DNA from: Bacteroidota bacterium
Lineage (GTDB): Bacteria > Bacteroidota > Bacteroidia > 2-12-FULL-35-15
Direction: 5' to 3'
DNA: 64,000 nucleotides
NCBI GenBank assembly: GCA_005772895.1
Contig: SXIH01000062.1
Location: 62,001 to 126,000 of the forward strand
Below the pieces are notes generated by a model that was given only the letters and a program-made list of their open reading frames with translations, was not told where the DNA came from and searched no databases. Shown here one piece after another: positions 44,601 to 53,985 of this stretch. The stretch's first letter is position 1. Every line of letters begins with the position of its first letter. A program made the position numbers and the translations under genes.

Positions 44601-46171
44601 TGTGCTTTTCTTTTAAACAGCTGTAATCGTTTTCTTGGCGACTCGAATACCAATTCAAATTTTTCTGCTAAAACTTTTGAGGTTTCTATAGAACATGAAT
44701 CGTTATTGTCGCCACCAAAACACCACCTGCTAACATAATCAATTTTATGGTGTGTTGTGTTTTCATAGTTTGCAATATTTGTACATGGAGGATTTTTGTC
44801 TCCATAATGTTTCATTAAATCGTAAACCGATTCGCCTTTTTTCCAGATAAGCGGAAAATGTGGTTTGGTTGCTTCGTAATTGTCTAGATTAACAATGGCT
44901 TTTTCTGTAGAAACATAGCTACCATAATTTATGTGTATCCAATTATTAGAATAATTCAGCGGCAACAACACAGTGTTTTCTTCCATCATAAATTCTGCGC
45001 TGGTGGCCTCTTCTGCATCTGAGCTCAACACCTTTGTTTCATCATTGTGATAATTCATAAACAAAATATGTGTAACTACAATAACTGTTACAGGAAGAAA
45101 TAGTTGAATGGGAGGAAGCGCTGATGCTCCAATCCAAACAATTATCATCAGGAAGAAAAACAGCAATACCCGTATAGAAATAAACCCGCCCGATGAAAGC
45201 CAGTCCGGACAAACAAAATAAATAAGCAATACAATCACAGAAAGAACAAACCAAAATAAATTGTTTTTTGTGGTTTCTTCTTTTCTTTTTCTAAGATTGT
45301 TTATAATTACTAAAACAACCAGCAAACAAATGGAATAGAAGATCGTTTGAGCAAAAGCAATTTCTTTTTCTTTGTTTAAAGTAATGATTGGCCCTAAATC
45401 TACAAGCAGTTCAGTAAGTCTTTCATTTGATAAGTGCCGTGGTGGCTCGTGCTCAAACTTGCTATTGTTTAAAAGAAAAGATAAAAACAAAACTATGCCA
45501 GGTAAAAAAACGATTGCCGGACGAACAAACTGTTTCCATTCGAATTTATTTTTTCTGTTTTGATACAACTGTTTCAGGATAACAAAAAACAAGATCAGTC
45601 CAAGCAAAAGGAAATTAAAGACATGCGTAAAATATAAAACTGTACTTACCAGCGTAAGCACTATTGTTGTTTTGCCGTTTCGGTTGTTTTGATTTTTCAG
45701 CCACATTCCTGTTATCCAAAAAATAAACGGAAGTCCAATACAAAAATTAAAAAACCCAATACAAAAAGGGAAAGAATAAATAAATGGAAATATGAGGTAA
45801 GACGCCAGTTTGGTCGACTCGTCAGAACTAACTATGTTTTTTACTGCGTAACGAAACGAATACGGCAACGCAATCACATAAAAAATCAAAATACTTTTTT
45901 CAACTAAATACGATGGAAGAAAAAGTCCTGCTAGCGCAAACCAAACATGATTTACTAAATTAGAATTTAGCTCTTTATTAAAATCAAAAAATTGTAAAAG
46001 AGTGGTGTTGCCTTCAAACCAAATGTGTCGTAATAAATTGGCGTTGTGTAAATGTGCGGGGCCGTCAATCGTTGGGAAATACTTACTAGAAAGAATCGGA
46101 ATAAAGGAAACAAAAACAATCAGAAAGAAAAAATATTTTTCATACTTCCAGAAGGTTTTTTTTTGTGTCAT
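44597..46171 (-). CDS. Polytopic membrane protein, probable GT-C glycosyltransferase
   Basis: The 524-residue protein has an N-terminal helix, a loop with TIDGPAHLHNANLL (Asp36, His40), which resembles a GT-C acidic loop, and many hydrophobic segments to about residue 390. The soluble end (residues 400-524) is rich in Asn and has an NNDSCSIETSK segment. It has neither of the two extra modules seen in its neighbours. First gene of the four-gene unit; it starts 19 bases after the CoA transferase gene, so it could be on the same transcript as that pair. Confidence 0.6.
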   Translation of the reverse strand: MTQKKTFWKYEKYFFFLIVFVSFIPILSSKYFPTIDGPAHLHNANLLRHIWFEGNTTLLQFFDFNKELNSNLVNHVWFALAGLFLPSYLVEKSILIFYVIALPYSFRYAVKNIVSSDESTKLASYLIFPFIYSFPFCIGFFNFCIGLPFIFWITGMWLKNQNNRNGKTTIVLTLVSTVLYFTHVFNFLLLGLILFFVILKQLYQNRKNKFEWKQFVRPAIVFLPGIVLFLSFLLNNSKFEHEPPRHLSNERLTELLVDLGPIITLNKEKEIAFAQTIFYSICLLVVLVIINNLRKRKEETTKNNLFWFVLSVIVLLIYFVCPDWLSSGGFISIRVLLFFFLMIIVWIGASALPPIQLFLPVTVIVVTHILFMNYHNDETKVLSSDAEEATSAEFMMEENTVLLPLNYSNNWIHINYGSYVSTEKAIVNLDNYEATKPHFPLIWKKGESVYDLMKHYGDKNPPCTNIANYENTTHHKIDYVSRWCFGGDNNDSCSIETSKVLAEKFELVFESPRKRLQLFKRKAQ

Positions 46172-46190
46172 TTAGAGCGAAGTCGAGAAA

Positions 46191-46847
46191 TTAGTCAATA
46201 ACCATTTCAGGAATTTCTCCTTCAACAATTAATCTTCCCAATGTTGCTTTTTTTATTTCTTCCACAGAAACACCAGGTGCGCGTTCTAATAATTTAAATC
46301 CTTGAGGAGTAACATCTAACACTGCAAGCTCCGTAACTATTTTCTTTACGCAATTAACTCCTGTTAGAGGCAGTTCACATTTAGGCAATAATTTTGATTC
46401 TCCTGCTTTATTTACATGCTGCATTGCTACAATAATATTTTTTGCAGAAGCAACTAAATCCATCGCGCCACCCATTCCTTTTACCATTTTGCCCGGAATT
46501 TTCCAATTTGCAATGTCACCATTATCGGCAACTTCCATTGCACCTAAAATTGTTAGGTCAACTTTTCGAGAGCGTATCATTCCGAAACTCATAGCTGAAT
46601 CAAAAAAAGCGGATCCGGGAACAGTGGTAATTGTTTGTTTTCCTGCATTAATTAAATCGGGGTCTTCTTCTCCTTCAAAAGGAAATGGACCCATTCCTAA
46701 AAGCCCGTTTTCCGATTGTAGAACAACGTTCATTCCTTGAGGAATATAATTGGCTACCAGAGTCGGAATTCCGATTCCTAAATTCACATAATAGCCGTCT
46801 TTTATTTCTTTTGCGATACGTTTCGCGATTCCAATCTTGTCAAGCAT
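46191..46847 (-). CDS. scoB: 3-oxoacid CoA-transferase subunit B
   Basis: The 218-residue subunit has the catalytic SENG motif (Glu46), followed by LLGMGPFPFEGEEDPDLINAG, GSAFFDSAMSFGMIR and GGHVD-type text replaced by VDLTILGAMEV. The Glu forms the CoA thioester in the ping-pong transfer of CoA from succinyl-CoA to acetoacetate or a similar acid. It is two bases downstream of subunit A. A bacterial SCOT-like heterodimer fits; other short-chain CoA transferases of the family are possible. Confidence 0.88.
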   Translation of the reverse strand: MLDKIGIAKRIAKEIKDGYYVNLGIGIPTLVANYIPQGMNVVLQSENGLLGMGPFPFEGEEDPDLINAGKQTITTVPGSAFFDSAMSFGMIRSRKVDLTILGAMEVADNGDIANWKIPGKMVKGMGGAMDLVASAKNIIVAMQHVNKAGESKLLPKCELPLTGVNCVKKIVTELAVLDVTPQGFKLLERAPGVSVEEIKKATLGRLIVEGEIPEMVID

Positions 46848-46849
46848 AC

Positions 46850-47557
46850 TTATTTTTTTCTAACTGTTCTTTGTTCAATTCGTTTTTCATAATTCGCGCC
46901 TTGGAAAATACGATGTACATAAATTCCCGGTGTGTGAATTTGATCTGGTTCTAATGTTCCTGCAGGAACAAGTTCCTCCACCTCCGCAATGGTAATTTTT
47001 CCCGCCATCGCCATCATCGGATTAAAGTTCCTTGCCGTTTCTCTAAAAATTAAATTTCCGTGAGGGTCGCCTTTCCATGCTTTCACGATTGCAAAATCTG
47101 CGTCAAACGCCATCTCCATTAAAAATTCTTTTTCAACTCCTTCAACTAAAAATTTACGCGACTCTTTTCCAATTGCTACTTCTGTTCCAACTCCTGCTGG
47201 TGTGAAAACTGCTGGCATTCCGTATCCTGCAGCCAAACATCTTGTTGCCAACGTTCCTTGTGGAATTAATTCTACTTCTAATTCTCCACTTAATAATTGT
47301 CTTTCAAATTCTGCATTTTCTCCAACGTATGAGGAAATCATTTTTTTGACTTGTCGTGTTTTTAACATCAAACCAATTCCAAAATCATCCACTCCAGCAT
47401 TGTTAGAAATACACGTTAATCCTTTCACGCCTTTTTTTACAAGTGCGGTAATACAATTTTCAGGAATTCCGCACAAGCCAAATCCTCCAAGCATTAACGT
47501 GGCGTTGTCGAAAATGTCTTTGATTGCCTCATCGGCATTTTTTACTGTTTTATTCAT
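46850..47557 (-). CDS. scoA: 3-oxoacid CoA-transferase subunit A
   Basis: The 235-residue subunit has the glycine-rich [16 protein letters not shown] (about 24-39), [31 protein letters not shown] and [10 protein letters not shown], all typical of subunit A. It pairs with the downstream subunit B. The pair serves ketone-body or amino-acid breakdown. It lies 53 bases from the PBP1A gene on the same strand. Confidence 0.88.
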   Translation of the reverse strand: MNKTVKNADEAIKDIFDNATLMLGGFGLCGIPENCITALVKKGVKGLTCISNNAGVDDFGIGLMLKTRQVKKMISSYVGENAEFERQLLSGELEVELIPQGTLATRCLAAGYGMPAVFTPAGVGTEVAIGKESRKFLVEGVEKEFLMEMAFDADFAIVKAWKGDPHGNLIFRETARNFNPMMAMAGKITIAEVEELVPAGTLEPDQIHTPGIYVHRIFQGANYEKRIEQRTVRKK

Positions 47558-47610
47558 TTACACTACTTTTATTATTCTACTTTCTATTCTAATGGCGCTC
47601 TTTGCTCCAA

Positions 47611-49866
47611 CTAATAAAGCTCTTCTCCGGTATTAAATTTATCTTCTTCTTCTTCCAATTCTTTATTGTATTTACTGCAGTCCATTTCAATATCAATTTT
47701 TTTAGCGGGCTTTTCAAAATCCCCTTGCATTAATTTTATCGATTTGTCTGCGTATACTTTTTGCATATACTTTGCCCAAATCGGAAGTGCCATTTCTGCT
47801 CCTTGTCCGTACAATGTATTATCAAAATGTACCGCACGATCTTCTGCTCCCGTCCAACATCCCGAAACCAAATCAGGAGTTATTCCCATAAACCAACCGT
47901 CAGAGTTGTTTTGTGTGGTTCCTGTTTTTCCTGCTATTGGCATGTTTAATTTAAAGCGATAACGAATACGTGATCCTGTTCCAATCTGTACAACGCCTCG
48001 CATTAATTGAATCATTACGTAAGCTTTTTCTTCGTTCATCACCTCTTCAGTACGTGGAACAAAATCTGCTAATACTTTTCCGTTTTTATCTTCTATGCGT
48101 GTTACAAATGTTGGCTCAATCCATGTTCCTTTATTTGCAAATGTTGCATTTGCGCCTACCATTTCGAAAACAGAAATTTCTGGTGTTCCTAAACAAATTG
48201 CGGGAACTGCTTCAATTGGCGCAACAATTCCCATCCTTCTACAAAGCTGAACTGTTGCTTCGGGACCAAATTGTTTCATTATATATGCAGTAATATAATT
48301 AACAGAATTTGCCAGCGCCTGTTGAAGCGTCATCATTCTTCCGTTCTTTTTTGTATCTGAATTGTGAGGCGTCCAATCTTTTCCGTCATATGTAATTGTT
48401 GTTGGAACATTCGGCAAACGATAACATGGAGAATATCCTTCCTGAATGGCTAAAGCATATACAAATGGTTTGAAGGTTGAACCAACTTGTCGCGCATGTC
48501 CAATCTGCACGTGATCGTATTGGAAAAATTTATGATTTATTCCACCTACCCAAGCTTTGATATAACCTGTTTGTGGTTCCATCGACATAAAACCTGATTG
48601 TAAAAATGCTTTGTAATAACGGATAGAATCCTTCGGAGACATAAGCGTGTCTTTTGGTCCTTTCCATGTAAAAATGGTCATGTCGATTTTTTTCTCAAAC
48701 ACTTTTGTAATTTCTTCTTCGCTCATTCCGCCTTTTTTCAAAACACGGTAACGCTCCGAACGTTTCATTCCTTGTTTTAAAATGCTCGCAATTTCTTCTT
48801 TGTTAACGTTCCATGCGAAGGGTGCGTTTCTTTTTTTCGCTAATTCTTTTTCGAACTGTGCTTGTAAAACCGGCAAGTGTTCCGCTACTGCTTCTTCAGC
48901 ATAACGCTGCATCCGCGAATCGATAGTTGTGTAAATTTTTAATCCATCGCGATACACATCGTATTTTGTTCCATCAGGTTTTCGATTTTTTTCGCACCAC
49001 TTTTTCAAAAACACATCGCGCAAATATTCACGGAAGTATGGAGCCAATCCTTCGTTGTGATCTTCAGGGTGAAAACTTAATTTCAAAGGAATTTTTTGCA
49101 ATGAATCGGATTGTGTTTTTGTTAGGAATCCATATTTTTCCATCTGCTGAAGCACGGTGTTTCTTCTTCCTTCTGCTCTGTCGTGAAAACGATTTGGATT
49201 GAAATATGCGGGATTTTTGGCCATTCCCACAAGTGTTGCGGCTTGTTCTATTCTTAATGAATCCGGTGTAGTTCCAAAATAAATCTGTGCCGCTGATTTT
49301 ATTCCAACTGCATTATTTACATAATCGAATTTATTTAAATACATCGCAATGATTTCTTGCTTCGTATATTCTCGCTCTAGTTTAACTGCAATTATCCATT
49401 CTTTGAATTTACGAAGAACCAATTCCATCTTGCTCAAATCTTCGCGAGGGAAAAGCATTTTCGCTAATTGTTGAGAAAGCGTGCTTCCTCCACCACTGGC
49501 AGAACTTCCTGTTGCTGCACCATAAACCGCTCTTCCCAATGCACGCAAGTCTATTCCTGAGTGATCGTAAAAACGTGCGTCTTCAGTTGCGATTAATGCA
49601 TTCACAACGTTTGGAGAAATGTCTTTAAACTTAACATTCGTTCTGTTTTCTGCATAAAATTTTCCAAGCACTTTCATGTCGCTCGAATAAACTTCTGTTG
49701 CCAAAAATGTTTTAGGGTTTTGTAACTCTTCTGTGTTTGGCAAATCACCAAACATCCTTATGCATAAAACAAAAATAAATACCCCAACTATTGGTCCGCC
49801 AAATAATAGCCAAAACCATAGTATGAATTTTTTATTGTTATTCTTTTTTGCTTTTTCTACCGACAT
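47611..49866 (-). CDS. mrcA: Penicillin-binding protein 1A, bifunctional peptidoglycan synthase
   Basis: The 751-residue inner-membrane protein has one N-terminal helix. The glycosyltransferase domain includes ATEDARFYDHSGID (catalytic Glu95) and GGSTLSQQLAKMLF. The transpeptidase domain has STFK (Ser463, Lys466), SVN (521-523) and KTGT (647-650). It polymerises and crosslinks peptidoglycan. The acidic tail (NKELEEEEDKFNTGEELY) is short. The gene follows gldH on the same strand by 36 bases. Confidence 0.92.
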   Translation of the reverse strand: MSVEKAKKNNNKKFILWFWLLFGGPIVGVFIFVLCIRMFGDLPNTEELQNPKTFLATEVYSSDMKVLGKFYAENRTNVKFKDISPNVVNALIATEDARFYDHSGIDLRALGRAVYGAATGSSASGGGSTLSQQLAKMLFPREDLSKMELVLRKFKEWIIAVKLEREYTKQEIIAMYLNKFDYVNNAVGIKSAAQIYFGTTPDSLRIEQAATLVGMAKNPAYFNPNRFHDRAEGRRNTVLQQMEKYGFLTKTQSDSLQKIPLKLSFHPEDHNEGLAPYFREYLRDVFLKKWCEKNRKPDGTKYDVYRDGLKIYTTIDSRMQRYAEEAVAEHLPVLQAQFEKELAKKRNAPFAWNVNKEEIASILKQGMKRSERYRVLKKGGMSEEEITKVFEKKIDMTIFTWKGPKDTLMSPKDSIRYYKAFLQSGFMSMEPQTGYIKAWVGGINHKFFQYDHVQIGHARQVGSTFKPFVYALAIQEGYSPCYRLPNVPTTITYDGKDWTPHNSDTKKNGRMMTLQQALANSVNYITAYIMKQFGPEATVQLCRRMGIVAPIEAVPAICLGTPEISVFEMVGANATFANKGTWIEPTFVTRIEDKNGKVLADFVPRTEEVMNEEKAYVMIQLMRGVVQIGTGSRIRYRFKLNMPIAGKTGTTQNNSDGWFMGITPDLVSGCWTGAEDRAVHFDNTLYGQGAEMALPIWAKYMQKVYADKSIKLMQGDFEKPAKKIDIEMDCSKYNKELEEEEDKFNTGEELY

Positions 49867-49902
49867 TGTTTCGTTTCCAAATTATCAAATTTCCAAATTG
49901 AA

Positions 49903-50394
49903 TCATTCCGCTTTTTCAATTCTCAAACCCACATCTAAAATCAAAGGAACATTTTCCATTCGCATTCCTTGTTCTATTTCAAAATGATAGGTTCCTGCTT
50001 GTGGAAAACGTACATTTCGCTTAAATGGTATTTGATTGTCATATAAATCTCCAACTCCAGTGCCTAACCATTTTCCGTTTTCGTCTGCCAAAACACACTC
50101 AAGTGTATCACTTGAAAATTTTCCACTAGGAAAAACTGTTTTGATAAACAAAAATACATTTCCGTAAGGATAACCATCGGCATTGCGGACATTCACATAA
50201 AAATGGGCTGCTGTTGCCGGGTCTTTAATATCAACATCAAACTTTACAACGTTGCTTTGTGCCCAACCGCTTTCCGGAATCTCCTGATTTTGCTCAAAAA
50301 TGCGTGCGCTGTCGCAGGAAGCAAAAAACAAAAAGCCCAGCAATAAAAATGCTGAGAAGATTTTTTTTATCAGATTAAAGTGAACGAAACTCAT
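49903..50394 (-). CDS. gldH: Gliding motility lipoprotein GldH
   Basis: The 163-residue product has a lipobox FFASC (Cys27) and the GldH body: FEQNQEIPESGWAQSNVVKFDVDI, NADGYPYGNVFLFIKTVFPSG, LECVLADENGKWLGTGVGDLYDNQIPF. GldH is an envelope lipoprotein needed for gliding in Flavobacterium johnsoniae. The gene sits five bases after the PSP1 gene and 36 bases before PBP1A, a common order in Bacteroidota. Confidence 0.9.
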   Translation of the reverse strand: MSFVHFNLIKKIFSAFLLLGFLFFASCDSARIFEQNQEIPESGWAQSNVVKFDVDIKDPATAAHFYVNVRNADGYPYGNVFLFIKTVFPSGKFSSDTLECVLADENGKWLGTGVGDLYDNQIPFKRNVRFPQAGTYHFEIEQGMRMENVPLILDVGLRIEKAE

Positions 50395-50399
50395 AAACT

Positions 50400-51719
50400 C
50401 TAAGCGGGGTTCTGTGGTGGTTTGTTGTTGTTATTCGGGCGCGGACGATTATTGTTCGGACGCGGACGATTGTTATTGTTGTTTTTATTTTGATTCGGGT
50501 TTGGCTTGTTCTGGTTTTGTGCCTGCTTATTCTGATTAGGATTTCCGCCAGGTTTGTTTTGATTATTTCCTCCGCCCTTTCTTTTGTTTTTGTTTTTAGA
50601 TTTTTTACTCTTATCGAAACGGGTTAAACTGTCTTGTCCAACCACGTTTTCGTAATCCGGTTTTTTCTCGATAATTTTTGGCGCCATTTTAATCAACAAG
50701 TCTGCCGGTTTCAGACTGTTTTTATTCATCTCCATAATTTCTTTTACGCGATCAACAGGAAGTGCAATAAAATTATCGGGCTCGTGTGTGTAGGAGAAAA
50801 ACATGGTGCGTCTGAAAATATCTGTCTTTTGGTGGAACGCTCTTCCTAATTCTGTTTCTAGTTTCACATTGTTAACTTCCGGAAAATCCTGAAGCGCATC
50901 CATGTAACTATCCAATTCATAATTCAAACAACATTTTAATTTTCCACATTGTCCTGCAAGTTTCAATGGGTTCAAAGAAAGTTGCTGATAACGTGCTGCA
51001 CTTGTAGAAACCGAACGGAAATCGGTCAACCAAGTTGAACAGCACAATTCCCTTCCGCAAGACCCAATCGCTCCCAATCTTCCTGCTTCTTGTCGTGCAC
51101 CAATTTGTCGCATTTCAATCCGGACTTTAAATTCGTCCGCCAACACTTTTATCAATTCACGAAAATCTACACGGTCTTCTGCTGTATAATAAAAAATTGC
51201 TTTTGTTCTGTCGCCTTGATATTCAACATCACTAATCTTCATTTGCAAATTTAATTTCACTGCACATGTTCTGGCGCGATACATTGTTGCCTGCTCTAAA
51301 CCTTGTGCTTCCTGCCACTTTTCTATATCCGCTTGTTTTGCTTTACGATAAACTTTTTTGATTTCTTCTGAGTCGGATTTCACATTGCGCTTTTTCATTT
51401 GCAAGCGAACCAGTTCTCCTGAAATAGAAATTACACCAATATCGTGGCCGCCTGTCGCTTCCACGGCAACAACATCTCCAACATTCAATTGAAGATTGTT
51501 TACGTTTTTATAAAATCCTTTTCTGCTGTTTTTAAATCGAATCTCTACAATGTCACACGCTGCCTGACCACTTGGCAATTCCATGTTTGCAAGCCAATCG
51601 AATACATTTAATTTGTTGCATCCTCCCGCTCCACACGATCCATTATTTTTACAGCCACCAGGCAAACCGTTGCTAGCTGTGCTGCACCCTCTGCCTGTTG
51701 AACATCCACTACATCCCAT
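50400..51719 (-). CDS. PSP1 domain protein (RicT/YaaT-like)
   Basis: The 439-residue cytosolic protein has an unusually Cys-rich start (MGCSGCSTGRGCS and further Cys to residue 34). A PSP1 core follows (VRLQMKKRNVKSDSEEI, KAIFYYTAEDRVDFRELIKVLA, GSCGRELCCSTWL, GQCGKLKCCLNYE). The conserved Cys pairs of the core are intact and may bind an Fe-S cluster, as shown for RicT partners. The last 75 residues are a low-complexity Asn/Gln/Lys/Pro tail (NQNKPNPNQNKNNN). The role in Bacteroidota is unknown. It is the second gene after holB. Confidence 0.85.
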   Translation of the reverse strand: MGCSGCSTGRGCSTASNGLPGGCKNNGSCGAGGCNKLNVFDWLANMELPSGQAACDIVEIRFKNSRKGFYKNVNNLQLNVGDVVAVEATGGHDIGVISISGELVRLQMKKRNVKSDSEEIKKVYRKAKQADIEKWQEAQGLEQATMYRARTCAVKLNLQMKISDVEYQGDRTKAIFYYTAEDRVDFRELIKVLADEFKVRIEMRQIGARQEAGRLGAIGSCGRELCCSTWLTDFRSVSTSAARYQQLSLNPLKLAGQCGKLKCCLNYELDSYMDALQDFPEVNNVKLETELGRAFHQKTDIFRRTMFFSYTHEPDNFIALPVDRVKEIMEMNKNSLKPADLLIKMAPKIIEKKPDYENVVGQDSLTRFDKSKKSKNKNKRKGGGNNQNKPGGNPNQNKQAQNQNKPNPNQNKNNNNNRPRPNNNRPRPNNNNKPPQNPA

Positions 51720-51860
51720 ATTAGGTTAATTAGGTTGAATAAGTTAATTGAGGAATTGGGGCTATCCCAAAAAATCAATTAAACTTTGTTTAACTTTCTG
51801 ATTTATAAAATAAGGTTTCGGCCGGGCCCTATTAACCCAATTAACCTAATCCCTTAATTA
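51720..51860. repeat. Inverted TTAGGTTAATT repeat arms between holB and the PSP1 gene
   Basis: ATTAGGTTAATTAGGTTGAAT (51720-51740) and, inverted, ATTAACCCAATTAACCTAAT (51830-51849) face each other across about 90 bases. The right arm continues into a second TTAATTAACTAATT near 51861. They could form a long imperfect stem-loop in the holB-PSP1 spacer. A CCCGGCC-like GC patch (51820-51829) lies just before the right arm. Confidence 0.5.
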
Positions 51861-52993
51861 ACTAATTCCGGTTTCGGCACACTCAACAACTCGTTGAATT
51901 TAAATGCCAAATCCATAAATAAAATTTTTGCACTTGCATTGCGCTCCATGTGAAAATGCGCTTTGTTTAATTCTTCTATAAATCTTTCAATGTTTGCTCC
52001 GTGAATAAATGGAGAAAACTTTTTTACAAACTCCTGTTCATCTGCACTCAGCTTTACCAGACTGTCATCACCATAATTCATCATTGCGCTTTCGCGAAGG
52101 ATGTGTAAGGCATAATTTAAAAAATTCTTTTGACGCTCTCTTCCTCCTGCATTTATTTCTTCTATCCAGGAAATGACTGCCTTGGGATCAAACTTTAAAC
52201 TGGCGCGCATTAATTTTTGAAAGCTTGCTAAATTTTGTCCTGCGTTTTCATTTTCATTTACTAACAAAAGCGCTTCTGCATAACTGCCGTCTGCCAAATG
52301 AGAAATTTTTTCTGCTTCTTCTTCTGTTTGTCCGTGAAAAGAAACTAAAGCATTCATCAAATCAGCATCGTTTATTTTGTTGATTTTAACGAGCTGTGTC
52401 CGTGAAACAATTGTTCTTAAAAGTTGATCTTCGTTTTCACATACAAGCAAAAACAATGTTTTATCCGGTGGTTCTTCTAAAATTTTTAAAAGTTTATTTG
52501 CTGCCGAAGGGTTCATTTTTTCGGCTTGCCAGATAATCATTATTTTATATTCTGCTTCGTAGGTTGTCAGACTAAGTTTTCTGAGAATTTCTCCGCTCTC
52601 TTCTGTTCCAATAACAGCCTGCTTGTTTTCTGCAGCCAACTGTTCGAACCAACTAAACAAAGTAATGTATGGGTTATCTAAAAAGGCTTCTCTCCACTCT
52701 GTTGCAACATCTGTGCTTGTCTTAACATCTTTAGAAAGCGCAACCGGATAAACAAAATGTAAGTCTGGGTGTACCAACTTGTTATATTTCACACAAGAAG
52801 AACAAGCCCCGCAAGAGTCGTCCTCTTGCTTGTTGGTACAGGAAATAAACTGTGCATAAGCCAAAGCCATAGGTAAGCTTCCGGAGCCTTGCGGACCGAG
52901 GAACAATTGTGCATGACTAATCCGCCCTTCTTTATGAGAACGAACAAGTCTTTCTTTAACTGCTTGCTGACCTATGATTTCTTTGAATAGCAT
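51854..52993 (-). CDS. holB: DNA polymerase III subunit delta' (HolB-like)
   Basis: The 379-residue AAA+ protein has QQAVKERLVRSHKEGRISHAQLFLG, the Zn-binding Cys set (Cys52, 61, 64, 67) and the NKLLKILEEPPDKTLFLL segment of clamp-loader subunits. Walker A reads GPQGSGSL, lacking the Lys, as expected for delta', which does not hydrolyse ATP. The SRC motif is degenerate (SRTQ). First gene of the holB - PSP1 - gldH - PBP1A row. Confidence 0.82.
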   Translation of the reverse strand: MLFKEIIGQQAVKERLVRSHKEGRISHAQLFLGPQGSGSLPMALAYAQFISCTNKQEDDSCGACSSCVKYNKLVHPDLHFVYPVALSKDVKTSTDVATEWREAFLDNPYITLFSWFEQLAAENKQAVIGTEESGEILRKLSLTTYEAEYKIMIIWQAEKMNPSAANKLLKILEEPPDKTLFLLVCENEDQLLRTIVSRTQLVKINKINDADLMNALVSFHGQTEEEAEKISHLADGSYAEALLLVNENENAGQNLASFQKLMRASLKFDPKAVISWIEEINAGGRERQKNFLNYALHILRESAMMNYGDDSLVKLSADEQEFVKKFSPFIHGANIERFIEELNKAHFHMERNASAKILFMDLAFKFNELLSVPKPELVN

Positions 52994-53010
52994 TGTTTTT
53001 TTAACGCTTT

Positions 53011-53037
53011 CAAAGATAATAAATCATTTCACGCAAA
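53011..53037 (-). promoter_or_regulatory. holB promoter
   Basis: CAAAGATA at 53011-53018 reads TATCTTTG on the minus strand, and a CAAA at 53034-53037 gives TTTG 15 bases further upstream. The ATG of holB at 52993 follows after 17 bases. Confidence 0.5.
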
Positions 53038-53083
53038 AGTGGGCTTTGGGAGAAATTTTGAACACCAAATTGTGTGTTGTTCT

Positions 53084-53985
53084 TTAGGAATATTTTAATG
53101 TTTTCCTGTCAAAAATAACAATCAATAAAAGGATTGCAAGGCCGGTTATAACTCCTGCCAAACCTGCAACGCCACCAATCAAGTTATCTACGTTTTTTGT
53201 GTACATCATTAGATTTCCTCCAATGGCGTTGAGCGCAGCATGAAACAGTGCCGGAGCTAAAACGCTGTTTGTTTTAATTCTTAAATACGACATAATATAT
53301 CCAAGCGGAATGCAGAACAAAATCATCATAAACACTCCAACTACAGGATGGTCGGGGTAATTGTGCCCCTGTAAAATAACTGGTGCGTGCCAAATTCCCC
53401 ATATAATTCCAATCAGTAAATTGCTTTTCCAAAAACCCATTTGTTTGGTTTCGTTAAACAAAAATCCTCTCCAGCCAAGCTCTTCACCAAGTGTTGGAAT
53501 TGTATTGATAATAACTCCCGCTAAAAACGATGAGATAATTTGGGTTATCAGAAGTGCTACTGGATGAATCGGAAGTTTGCTCATTGCGGGCGCGCCTGTT
53601 GCACTCATGGCAGCATTTATGTTTGTGAGAATGTCTTCCGGTTTAAACGTAATTTCTCCAAAACCATAGACTTGAAAGCCGTTTCCAAACAATACAACTG
53701 TTCCCAAAAACAAAACACAAAGCAAAATATAAAATGCGGGAATCCAGAAAAACTTCCAGCCTTTTGCTTCTCGAAGTTTTAGGCCCATTTCTTTTATCGG
53801 CTGTTTGTAAAAAAATTTCTGTACAATAATTGCTGATATTGCCGGGGCGCACATAAATAATATTGCAGTAGATAAAGCAGAGGCTGTTGAGCCGTATTCT
53901 ACTCCCAGCAATACATGATTCCACCAGAAATCCAACTTATTCCAAATGCAAACAAAAGAAATAAGCCAATTTTTTTCTTATCCAT
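53084..53985 (-). CDS. CPBP family intramembrane protease, apparent one-base frameshift
   Basis: The 3' part (read from 53935) is a CPBP/Abi membrane protease with the EE...R motif in GEELGWRGFLF and the last conserved text FHAALNAIGGNLM. Its own start would be a TTG with no hydrophobic start. In the other frame, from an ATG at 53985, the DNA encodes MDKKKIGLFLLFAFGISWISGGIMY, the missing first membrane helix, and then meets a stop near 53901. Adding one T at about 53911 joins the two into a 300-residue chain (GGIMY-LLGVEYG). That ATG overlaps the stop of the SdpI gene by eight bases, as expected for a coupled third operon gene. Either a sequencing error or a real one-base loss; the active-site region is intact. 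Confidence 0.7.

Noticed and set aside
50400..50640. Low-complexity Asn/Gln/Pro tail of the PSP1 protein as a possible frameshift or repeat artefact
   Set aside because: The frame stays open to a normal stop and such tails are common in this family in Bacteroidota.
51854..52993. Missing Lys in the HolB Walker A motif as a loss of function
   Set aside because: Delta' subunits do not hydrolyse ATP and often lack this Lys.
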